A stretch of DNA of 64,000 bases, from positions 141,684 through 205,683 of the forward strand of contig NZ_JACSPZ010000006.1 of assembly GCF_014836905.1 (NCBI RefSeq). Direction: 5' to 3'. The position numbers and the translations under genes were made by a program. Under the pieces are notes generated by a model. It had not been told where the DNA came from, made no database searches, and saw only the letters and a list, made by a program, of their open reading frames with translations. The DNA comes from Solibacillus faecavium. GTDB taxonomy: Bacteria; Bacillota; Bacilli; Bacillales_A; Planococcaceae. Shown here piece after piece: positions 56,603-64,000 of this stretch; the stretch's first letter is position 1, and each line of letters begins with the position of its first letter.

Positions 56603-57751
56603 TTGAAGAAATTGAAAGTTATGACTGTAGTAGGGACACGACCTGAGATAATAAGATTATCAGCAGTAATTCATAAATTAGAGGCATCGGAAGCAATAGA
56701 ACATATATTAGTACATACTGGACAAAATTATGACTTTGAGTTGAACGAAGTTTTTTTTAATGATTTTGAGTTGAAAAAACCAGATTACTTTTTAAATGCT
56801 GCTACTGGAACAGCTATGGATACGGTGGGGAATATTCTTATAAAAATTGATCCTTTATTAGAGGAAGTTAACCCTGATGCTTTTTTAATTTTAGGGGACA
56901 CAAACAGTTGTTTATGTGCAATTGCAGCCAAACGTAGAAAAATCCCGATTTTCCATATGGAAGCAGGCAATCGTTCATATGATCAACGTGTTCCAGAAGA
57001 AATTAATCGGAAAATTATCGATCATATAGCTGATATTAATTTAGTATATAGTGATATTGCACGTGAAAGTTTGCTCCGAGAAGGTTTACCAGGAGACCGA
57101 ATTATAAAAACAGGTAGCCCAATGTTCGAAGTATTAAATTCACGTAAAGTTGATATTGAAAATTCAGATGTATTAACTCGCCTTCAATTAGAGGAAGGGG
57201 AGTATTTCCTAGTGTCAGCGCACCGTGAAGAAAATATTAGCTCTGAGCGAAACCTCTTAAATTTAGTTGAATCATTAAATACGATTGCTGAAAAGTTTGG
57301 CTACCCAGTCATTATTAGTACGCATCCACGTACACGTAAAATGATTGAAAAAAAAGGTATCGTTTTTAATCCACTAGTGCAAACATTAAAACCATTAGGC
57401 TTTAATGATTATAACAAGCTACAACTGAAAGCAAAAGCAGTATTAAGTGATAGTGGAACGATTAGTGAAGAATCATCTATTTTAGGATTCCGAGCCTTAA
57501 ACATTCGTGAAGCACATGAACGTCCTGAAGCGATGGAAGAAGCAGCTGTTATGATGGTAGGACTAGGTGTAGAACGTATTATGCAAGGATTAGCGATATT
57601 AGAAATACAAGAGTCGGATACATTGCGTTTAGTAAGTGATTACTCAATGCCGAATGTTGGGGAGAAAGTATTAAGAATTATCTTGAGTTATACAGATTAT
57701 GTGAAATCTAATGTTTGGAAGAAAAATAAAGGAACACTATCGTTTAAATAA
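56603..57751 (+). CDS. UDP-sugar C2-epimerase (CapG/WbjD/WbvD/FnlC type)
   Basis: A 382-residue non-hydrolysing UDP-HexNAc 2-epimerase: MTVVGTRPEIIRLSAV, LGDTNSCL, the FHMEAGNRSYDQRVPEEINRK block (characteristic of the FnlC/WbjD subgroup; MnaA has GHVEAGLRTG instead), SAHREENI, and SDSGTISEESSILG. It completes the three-enzyme set by inverting C2 to give UDP-L-FucNAc or UDP-L-QuiNAc. The start is TTG at 56603. It is distinct from mnaA at 8.2 kb, so it is not a redundant copy. Confidence 0.88.
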   Translation: MKKLKVMTVVGTRPEIIRLSAVIHKLEASEAIEHILVHTGQNYDFELNEVFFNDFELKKPDYFLNAATGTAMDTVGNILIKIDPLLEEVNPDAFLILGDTNSCLCAIAAKRRKIPIFHMEAGNRSYDQRVPEEINRKIIDHIADINLVYSDIARESLLREGLPGDRIIKTGSPMFEVLNSRKVDIENSDVLTRLQLEEGEYFLVSAHREENISSERNLLNLVESLNTIAEKFGYPVIISTHPRTRKMIEKKGIVFNPLVQTLKPLGFNDYNKLQLKAKAVLSDSGTISEESSILGFRALNIREAHERPEAMEEAAVMMVGLGVERIMQGLAILEIQESDTLRLVSDYSMPNVGEKVLRIILSYTDYVKSNVWKKNKGTLSFK

Positions 57752-57759
57752 TTTGTTTC

Positions 57760-57798
57760 AAACAGGCATTGTTACTTAGAAAATGCCTGTTTATTATT
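57760..57798 (+). terminator. Terminator after the C2-epimerase
   Basis: AAACAGGCATT (57760-57770) pairs perfectly with AATGCCTGTTT (57782-57792), followed by ATTATT. Confidence 0.8.
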
Positions 57799-57829
57799 GT
57801 ATTTTAAGTTAAAGATCGAGGTGTGGATG

Positions 57830-59086
57830 ATGAAAAAAGGTTTAATTATTTCAAAAGAATATTATCCTATGTCAAATGGAAGTATTACTTGTTTGGAGAA
57901 TATTATTAATAAGTTAAAGGACAATTATGAAATAACTGTTGTAAGTTATAATTTAGCAGGTGAATTTTTAGATTATGAGAAAAAAAATGGTGTAGAGATT
58001 TACAGAATATACTCGAAACATGATTTACCTGTAACAAAAAGAAATCGTTTTTTAGAAAAAAGAGCTCAAAATCAAGAATTGTGGGGTAAAATAACTAAAG
58101 TACCTTATATTCCTTTCTATTTTAATGCTAAGAAAAAAGGACTGATCTATCCAATTGCTTGGTCAAGAAATGCTTTGGAATATATAGAAAAATTAATTGT
58201 GCCATCAAAATTTGATTTTATTTTGGCGATAGGAGGTCCGTTTGAAAATGTTCGAACAGGTGTCCAATTATCTGAGAAATATGATATCCCGTTGTATATA
58301 ATTGAGTTTGATTTATTTGCTTATAACCCTACACATAATCTTTTGAATATTAAGGCTGTAAAACAAAATTTAGAAGAAGAATTAACCTGGTATAAACAAG
58401 CTAAACATATTTTTGTAACGAAAGAAATGTATAAAACAGTTTTAAATTCTGAGCTGAATAAGTACAAAGAAAAGATAACAGCTATTAATATGCCTAATTT
58501 GGTACCACTTATATCTAAAGCTAATAATAGAGACGAAGAAGGTTATGTTGATATCTTATATGCGGGTATGTTTTATGATGATATTAGAAATCCATCAACA
58601 ATGTTAAAGATTTTCTCCAAGGTTTTTCAAAAGAATTCTAAAATTAGATTACATATTTTGGGTATTGGATGTGAGAATATTACATTTAAATATCAAAAAG
58701 AATGGCCAAATAATATTTTTTTATATGGAAAACAATCTAAAGATAAAGTGAACGAATTGATAAAAAAATCCAATTTCTTATTGAATTTAAGTAATGCTAT
58801 AGCAACTCAAGCGCCTAGTAAAATTGTAGAATATATTTCAACTTGTAAACCAATTATAAATTTCTATTCAATAGATAAAGATTTATGTGTAGATATCTTA
58901 AAGAATTATAGTCTTTCAATTTCACTTGATCAACGTCAAGGACAAGAGGAATTATCATTAACATTACTGGAATTCATTAGAGAAAATGAAGGTAAAACTA
59001 ATAATATAGATGAAATAATATATATGTATTCTGAATATACTCCTCAATATGTAGCAAATAAAATTATAGATGTTCTTGAAGGATAA
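57830..59086 (+). CDS. GT4-like (GT-B) glycosyltransferase
   Basis: A 418-residue GT-B glycosyltransferase. The N-terminal LIISKEYYPMSNGSITCLENII resembles the acceptor half of family 4 enzymes. The middle has ILAIGGPFENVR; the donor half has ILYAGMFYDDIRNPSTMLKIF, LHILGIGCENI, LYGKQSKDKVNELI, and a degenerate ATQAPSKIVEYISTCKPIINFYS where EGFG-x-E normally stands. The start at 57830 is 6 nt after GAGGTG. Very AT-rich with ATA/AGA codons. The sugar is unknown. It is followed 2 nt later by the flippase gene. Confidence 0.78.
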   Translation: MKKGLIISKEYYPMSNGSITCLENIINKLKDNYEITVVSYNLAGEFLDYEKKNGVEIYRIYSKHDLPVTKRNRFLEKRAQNQELWGKITKVPYIPFYFNAKKKGLIYPIAWSRNALEYIEKLIVPSKFDFILAIGGPFENVRTGVQLSEKYDIPLYIIEFDLFAYNPTHNLLNIKAVKQNLEEELTWYKQAKHIFVTKEMYKTVLNSELNKYKEKITAINMPNLVPLISKANNRDEEGYVDILYAGMFYDDIRNPSTMLKIFSKVFQKNSKIRLHILGIGCENITFKYQKEWPNNIFLYGKQSKDKVNELIKKSNFLLNLSNAIATQAPSKIVEYISTCKPIINFYSIDKDLCVDILKNYSLSISLDQRQGQEELSLTLLEFIRENEGKTNNIDEIIYMYSEYTPQYVANKIIDVLEG

Positions 59087-59088
59087 TT

Positions 59089-60600
59089 ATGAGATCAAAA
59101 AAAACATTTCTTAATTTAATTGTAAACATACTGTCTGTTCCTGTAACAGCTTTACTAGGTTTGTGGTTAACAAGACTTACAATAGTATATTATGGTTCAG
59201 ATATTAACGGTTTGAATGCCTTAATTACTCAAATTATTGCTATTATTTTAATATTAGAAGCTGGTATAGGTGTGGCGATTAATTCCAGGCTTTACAAACC
59301 CTATATGAACAATGACTCAAATGCTATGAATGCTATTTTAACTGTTGGGAAAAAGGCATTTGAAGTCATTGCAATTGTTTTTTCGATGCTGGCATTTATA
59401 ATTGCTTTAATTTTGCCTGGTTTATTGGAGACATCTGTTAATATCCAAACAATTTTTATTTTATTTATTTTAGCATTTTTACCAACTTCAATTTACTTGT
59501 TTTTTTCTTTAAAATACAAGCCTATATATGATGTTTCTCAAAGCGAATATATATTTTCTCTTATTTCGGTATCAATGAATATCATAGGGCAGTTAGTGGC
59601 TATATTATTCATTTATTTAGAGAGTAGCATCGAAGTGGTTCGATTTTGGATAATGTTCTTTTTAATATTGCGTAGTGTATTTATATATATAATTTCAAGA
59701 AAAAGGTATAAGGAATTTAAATTTGACAGTAAGCAAAAAAACTATGAGTTTTTAAAAGATATGCCATCAGTTATAAGTTTAAAAATAACTACCCTAATAT
59801 ATAGTACGTCTCCTATTCTATATATATCATTTATATTCGGAACGTTAATGACAAGTGTATATAGCGTTTATAATATGATTTTTACAGTTTTGAAGTCGCT
59901 TGCTTATGCAGTTGTTAATGCACCTTTTAATGCTTTTGGCCAGCTGTTAGCGGATGATGAATTGATAGATAACACTCGCGAGAAATTCATGTCTTACCAG
60001 TTATTGGTGATAATGTTTATATCAATTATATTGATTACATGTATGCTGGTTATTATTCCTTTTGTAGAGATTTATACAAATGGTGTAACTGATGTAAATT
60101 ATTTAGACTATAGATTAGCAATGTTGTTAAGTATAATAACTTATTTAGAAATTGTTCATATACCAAGTGGAATAATGATGCAAGTAACTGGGGCGTTTAA
60201 AGAAAATAAAAGAATACAAAACATTTCTACGGTCGTTTTAGTTGTAGGGATGGTTGGATTTTCTTTAATATACGGATTATATGGTATTATGTTTGCTTTA
60301 ATTATTTGTAATCTTATTTTAGGTTATTTAGAAATCAAATATGCCCATAAAGTTATCTTTAAAACTAATTTATTTACAATTTATATTATGATTTTTTTAA
60401 ATCTATTTATAGCAGGTATGCTTGTAAAAATATTAAGTACATATATATCCATCAATGGATATATTGAATTTTTAGTGACATCTTTTATATTGGTGGTTAT
60501 TAATAGTCTTACTATTTATATTGTAAATTTTATTGTATTTAAAAAATATTTAAACATATTAAATGGTCTGGTGCTCAATAAATTAAAATTGAAAAAATAG
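59089..60600 (+). CDS. Wzx-type polysaccharide flippase
   Basis: A 503-residue integral membrane protein with 12-14 helices and no large soluble domain, matching the MATE-like polysaccharide biosynthesis (Wzx/RfbX) family. The N-terminal LIVNILSVPVTALLGLWLTRLTIVYYGSDINGLNALI (in parts) is a typical first-helix pair. It would translocate undecaprenyl-PP-linked repeat units to the outer face for the Wzy protein. It begins 2 nt after the preceding stop. Strongly AT-rich. Confidence 0.88.
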   Translation: MRSKKTFLNLIVNILSVPVTALLGLWLTRLTIVYYGSDINGLNALITQIIAIILILEAGIGVAINSRLYKPYMNNDSNAMNAILTVGKKAFEVIAIVFSMLAFIIALILPGLLETSVNIQTIFILFILAFLPTSIYLFFSLKYKPIYDVSQSEYIFSLISVSMNIIGQLVAILFIYLESSIEVVRFWIMFFLILRSVFIYIISRKRYKEFKFDSKQKNYEFLKDMPSVISLKITTLIYSTSPILYISFIFGTLMTSVYSVYNMIFTVLKSLAYAVVNAPFNAFGQLLADDELIDNTREKFMSYQLLVIMFISIILITCMLVIIPFVEIYTNGVTDVNYLDYRLAMLLSIITYLEIVHIPSGIMMQVTGAFKENKRIQNISTVVLVVGMVGFSLIYGLYGIMFALIICNLILGYLEIKYAHKVIFKTNLFTIYIMIFLNLFIAGMLVKILSTYISINGYIEFLVTSFILVVINSLTIYIVNFIVFKKYLNILNGLVLNKLKLKK

Positions 60601-60711
60601 TATTTAAAATTAAGTAATTGATTTAGTTCAAAGGTAAGTAGGTAAACTCCCCTACCTATAGTAATTAGTAAGTCTAATAGTATTAAAGAATCCCACTTGA
60701 AACTTTCTTAG

Positions 60712-60741
60712 TTGTTTTTTTTTAAAATACTATGTCATAAT
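60712..60741 (+). promoter_or_regulatory. Probable promoter of pgi-pgm
   Basis: TTGTTT (60712-60717), an 18-bp spacer and an extended -10 TGtCATAAT (hexamer 60736-60741), about 36 bp before pgi. Confidence 0.45.
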
Positions 60742-60777
60742 AAAATTATCTATATATACCAAAATTGGAGATGAATT

Positions 60778-62052
60778 ATGCTAAATGAAATAGTAAAAAC
60801 TACGTTATTAAATTGCTCATTGAATGAAATTGACATTTTAAATTATAAAAATAAAGTTCAGTATATTCATAAAGTATTTCCTCAATTTGAATTTATAGGT
60901 TGGATGGATTCGCCTCTATATAACCATAATGAGCTATTAATGGAAATTGAGCATGTAGCCTCAGAAATCCGTGCTTGCGCAAATGTACTAGTTGTAGTGG
61001 GTGTAGGGGGATCCTTTTTAGGTGCACGTGCAATTCAAGAAGCACTGAAGCCGTACTTTGGTTTAGCGGAACATGGGATTGAAGTTGTATATGTTGGCCT
61101 TAACATGAGCGGTGCTTACATCAAGGAACTTTTATCATATTTAGACAAAAAGCAAGTTTATGTTAACGTTATTTCAAAATCTGGGGGCACAATGGAACCT
61201 GCTCTTGCTTTTCGAGTAATGCGTCTTTATATGGAAGAACGCTATGGGAATAAAGCAAAAGAACGTATTATCGTAACAACGGATGCGGAAAAAGGTGTTT
61301 TAAAAGGTATAGCTGATAAAGCAGAATACCGTCAATTTGTTATTCCTTCAAATATTGGAGGTCGCTATTCTGTATTAACACCTGTGGGGTTATTACCTGT
61401 GGCAGTGGCAGGGGTAGATATACGCGCGTTAATGGCTGGTGCTAAGCAAGCAGCAGAAGAACTTTCTGAATCGGATTTAGCTAATAACGACGCATATAAA
61501 TATGCTGTGATGCGTCATATGTTATATGAGCAAGGTTATTCGATTGAACTGCTCGCTTCATTTGAGCCTGGCTTAAATAAATTCCATGAATGGTGGAAAC
61601 AACTATTTGGTGAAAGTGAAGGGAAGGCAAAGAAAGGCTTATATCCTTCAACAGTTAATTTTTCAACGGATTTACACTCAATCGGTCAATTTATTCAAGA
61701 GGGAAGCCCGATTATGTTTGAAACTTTATTGCATTTCCATGAAATTAAAGGCGACCTGCAAGTACCATTCGATGAACGTAATGAAGATGGTTTAAATTAT
61801 TTATCTCATCGTACTTTTAATGAGATAAATGCAATTTCCAAACAAGGTACTGCACTTGCCCATGCAGAAGGCGGCGTTCCAGTTATTCAATTAGAACTTC
61901 CAAAACTTGATGAATATCATTTGGGTTATCTGATTTATTTCTTCATGAAAGCTTGTGCCATGAGTGCATGTTTATTAGAAGTAAATCCATTTGATCAACC
62001 AGGTGTAGAAGCATATAAACGTAAAATGCTAGAGCTTTTAAAGGAGAAATAA
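60778..62052 (+). CDS. pgi: Glucose-6-phosphate isomerase
   Basis: Interconverts Glc-6-P and Fru-6-P. The 424-residue protein has VVVGVGGSFLGARAIQEAL, VISKSGGTMEPALAFR, the IPSNIGGRYSVLTPVGLLP block with active-site residues, and the C-terminal VNPFDQPGVEAYKRKM. It is about 25 residues shorter at the N-terminus than the usual 450-residue bacillar enzyme, but the core is intact. It lies 1 nt before the phosphoglucomutase gene, linking glycolysis to sugar-nucleotide supply. It may be the housekeeping copy or a cluster copy; the window cannot decide. Confidence 0.93.
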   Translation: MLNEIVKTTLLNCSLNEIDILNYKNKVQYIHKVFPQFEFIGWMDSPLYNHNELLMEIEHVASEIRACANVLVVVGVGGSFLGARAIQEALKPYFGLAEHGIEVVYVGLNMSGAYIKELLSYLDKKQVYVNVISKSGGTMEPALAFRVMRLYMEERYGNKAKERIIVTTDAEKGVLKGIADKAEYRQFVIPSNIGGRYSVLTPVGLLPVAVAGVDIRALMAGAKQAAEELSESDLANNDAYKYAVMRHMLYEQGYSIELLASFEPGLNKFHEWWKQLFGESEGKAKKGLYPSTVNFSTDLHSIGQFIQEGSPIMFETLLHFHEIKGDLQVPFDERNEDGLNYLSHRTFNEINAISKQGTALAHAEGGVPVIQLELPKLDEYHLGYLIYFFMKACAMSACLLEVNPFDQPGVEAYKRKMLELLKEK

Positions 62053-63750
62053 ATGATGAGTCTAGAACTATATAAGTATTGGCAACAACAACAACTACCC
62101 ATTTATTTGGCCGATGAATTATCACAATTTATGACAGATGATAAAGCAATTGAAGAAGGATTCTATCAGTACGTGTCTTTTGGGACAGGAGGGATGCGTG
62201 GTATTCTCGGTGCAGGTACAAACCGTATGAACATCTATACAATCCGCCGAGTTGCGGAGGGTTTGTCCCGTTATATTTCTTCAAATGGTGAAAAAGCGAA
62301 AAAGCGTGGTGTTGCGATTGCTTACGACACACGTAATTTTTCATATGAATTTGCGGTGGAGACAGCTCGTGTATTAGGAGCACATAAAATTACTTCATAT
62401 GTTTATAAAGAGGCGCGTCCAACACCACAGTTATCTTATACAGTACGTGAATTAAATACTTTTGCAGGTGTTGTTATTACGGCTAGTCATAACCCAAAGC
62501 AATATAATGGCTTCAAAGTTTACGGTGAGGACGGGGCGCAGCTAGTACCGACTGGAGCAAATGCAATTATTGAGCATATGGACCAAATTGAAGATATTTT
62601 TACTATTAAAGTTGCAGAGGTTACAGAGCTTGAGCAAAAAGGTTTGTTTAATTGGATCTTGGAAGATCTTGATGAAAAGTTCATGAACAACTTATTAACT
62701 TTAAAAAATAATAATGCGATTGATTATAATATGAAACTGGTATATACACCTTTACATGGAGCAGGACTTGTTCCGGTAGTAGAAGGTTTAAAGCAATTCG
62801 GGTTTAATGAAGTACATGTTGTTGAGGAGCAAGCTGTACAGGACGGCTCTTTTCCAACTGTTATGTATCCCAATCCGGAAGAAGCGGCTGCCTTCTCAAT
62901 GGCAATCGAGCTAGGTAACCAAATAGGAGCGGACCTATTATTGGCAACTGATCCGGATGCTGATCGTTTAGGGGTAGCGGTACGTAAAGATGATTCATAC
63001 GAGCTCCTTACAGGCAATCAGCTTGGTGCACTTTTATTAAATTATATTTTGCAAACAAAGCAAGAGAAAGGTACACTTCCAACTGATGGAGCAATGTTAA
63101 AAACAATTGTTACATCAGAGCTAGGTACAGCGATTGCTGCTCATTATGATGTTAAAACAGTCAATACGTTAACTGGGTTTAAGTATATCGCAGAAAAAAT
63201 TGCGGAATTTGAAATGACAAAAGCGCATACATATTTATTCGGTTATGAGGAAAGCTACGGTTATTTAATTGAGTCATTTGCTCGTGATAAAGATGCAGTC
63301 CAAGTAGCTTTAAAAGTTGCAGAAATGGCTGCGTATTATTCGACACAAGAAAAAACATTGCTTGATGCATTAGAAGAACTGTATGAGCAGTTTGGCTACT
63401 ATAAGGAAGCGCTGGTATCTAAAGTATTCGAAGGCAAAGACGGTCAAGAGCAGATGAAGTCAATTTTAAATAATTTCCGTTTAAAAATGCCTAAAGAAAT
63501 TGCTGGAGTAACTGTTGTTCGTGTTGAGGATTACTTAACAGGAATTGCAACATTACAGGATGGCATTACAGAACCAATTGACTTGCCTAAGGAAAATGTG
63601 TTGAAGTTTGTTCTAGAGGACAATTCGTGGATTGCCATTCGCCCTTCCGGAACAGAACCGAAATGTAAGTTTTATTTTGGAGTAGTTAGAGAAACAGCAG
63701 AGCGAGCAAATCACATCCTAGCGTTACTAAAAGAAAGCATTTTAGAATAA
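62053..63750 (+). CDS. pgcA: Phosphoglucomutase/phosphomannomutase (PgcA type)
   Basis: Interconverts Glc-6-P and Glc-1-P (and possibly the mannose forms), the source of Glc-1-P for GalU. It is a 565-residue alpha-D-phosphohexomutase: GTGGMRGILGAGTNRMN near residue 40, the phosphoserine Ser145 in ITASHNPKQYNGFK, the Mg-binding ATDPDADRLGVAV near residue 300, the sugar loop GYEESYGY near residue 395, and the phosphate-binding RPSGTEPKCKFY near residue 530. Tandem ATGs at 62053 and 62056 follow AAGGAG, which is inside the end of pgi. Confidence 0.94.
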   Translation: MMSLELYKYWQQQQLPIYLADELSQFMTDDKAIEEGFYQYVSFGTGGMRGILGAGTNRMNIYTIRRVAEGLSRYISSNGEKAKKRGVAIAYDTRNFSYEFAVETARVLGAHKITSYVYKEARPTPQLSYTVRELNTFAGVVITASHNPKQYNGFKVYGEDGAQLVPTGANAIIEHMDQIEDIFTIKVAEVTELEQKGLFNWILEDLDEKFMNNLLTLKNNNAIDYNMKLVYTPLHGAGLVPVVEGLKQFGFNEVHVVEEQAVQDGSFPTVMYPNPEEAAAFSMAIELGNQIGADLLLATDPDADRLGVAVRKDDSYELLTGNQLGALLLNYILQTKQEKGTLPTDGAMLKTIVTSELGTAIAAHYDVKTVNTLTGFKYIAEKIAEFEMTKAHTYLFGYEESYGYLIESFARDKDAVQVALKVAEMAAYYSTQEKTLLDALEELYEQFGYYKEALVSKVFEGKDGQEQMKSILNNFRLKMPKEIAGVTVVRVEDYLTGIATLQDGITEPIDLPKENVLKFVLEDNSWIAIRPSGTEPKCKFYFGVVRETAERANHILALLKESILE

Positions 63751-63764
63751 CTGATGATAAATAT

Positions 63765-63799
63765 AAAGGCGTAGCTTTTTATTAAGCTACGCCTTTTTC
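63765..63799 (+). terminator. Terminator at the end of the surface-polysaccharide locus
   Basis: AAAGGCGTAGCTT (63765-63777) pairs perfectly with AAGCTACGCCTTT (63784-63796), followed by Ts. The remaining 200 bp to the window end show no gene. Confidence 0.93.
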
Positions 63800-64000
63800 T
63801 CATTTCTTAAATTAATAAATACTGACTATAAAAAATATGCGAAAACTTCAAATTTCCTGCACTATTATTTTCAGCTGATATGAATTTACTATTATTTAAA
63901 AATAATATTTAAGTGTAAATAGATGTAACCGTCAACCCAAATTGAACATTTTTTGCTCATTAAGGATGAACACTTTTTATTCGTTAAAAATCTTTTGCTG

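Noticed and set aside
63800..64000. Start of an insertion sequence or array at the window end
   Set aside because: The ATT-rich sequence with a repeated TGAACA-type word (63940-63975) is too short to judge and has no ORF or clear inverted repeat.

Overview
The window is low-GC Gram-positive chromosome from an endospore-forming, flagellated member of the Bacillales. The gene order spoIIR-ywlC-ywlD-ywlE-rpiB-ywlG-glyA-upp-mnaA-atpIBEFHAGDC-ywzB-murA-spoIID-spoIIQ-spoIIID-mbl-flhO-flhP-fabZ-ywpF/ssbB-ywqA/ywqB is the Bacillus subtilis order with local losses and insertions. An 876-residue S-layer protein with three N-terminal SLH domains points to the Solibacillus/Lysinibacillus branch (Planococcaceae). 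This is an inference from gene content and was not tested by a search.

Layout. 1-9350: sporulation signalling, translation-fidelity, one-carbon and nucleotide-salvage genes, with a chemoreceptor and a lipoprotein cytochrome c inserted. 9350-17050: a structured upstream region with a near-consensus promoter, then the complete F1Fo ATP synthase operon. 17100-25250: envelope, sporulation and flagellar rod genes (murA, spoIID, spoIIQ, spoIIID, mbl, flhO, flhP) and fabZ. 25400-26340: two small genes of unknown role. 26340-35730: an island of DNA-handling genes (NERD/zinc-ribbon protein, YwpF, SsbB, SNF2 helicase, SWIM protein, IDEAL-domain protein) bracketed by two unusual higher-order tandem repeats. 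36070-63800: cell-surface polysaccharide and S-layer region.

Surface region. MnaA (8.2 kb) and WecC (36 kb) supply UDP-ManNAc and UDP-ManNAcA. TagA/WecG transfers ManNAc to a lipid-linked primer. The S-layer gene follows, then a TPR protein, a Wzy_C/O-antigen-ligase-type membrane protein and a Wzz-like protein. Six glycosyltransferases, a Wzy-like polymerase, a polyprenyl glycosylphosphotransferase (initiating enzyme) and a Wzx flippase make up a Wzx/Wzy-type pathway. GalU, GalE, Pgi and a phosphoglucomutase supply UDP-Glc and UDP-Gal. A three-gene set (54.7-57.8 kb) should make a UDP-activated 2-acetamido-2,6-dideoxy-L-hexose.

Most unusual observation. Two arrays (26365-27060 and 34879-35720) are built from different sequences but follow one rule: a core close to KTGRCGAWTA recurs every 21 bp, and the 21-bp units are organised into higher-order repeats of about 123 bp and 228 bp. 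Unit losses come in whole 21-bp steps. Because 21 bp is two turns of B-DNA, the cores face one side of the helix. The arrays are in opposite orientations and enclose the DNA-handling genes. I do not recognise them as a described element family. No tRNA, rRNA, insertion sequence or CRISPR array was found.
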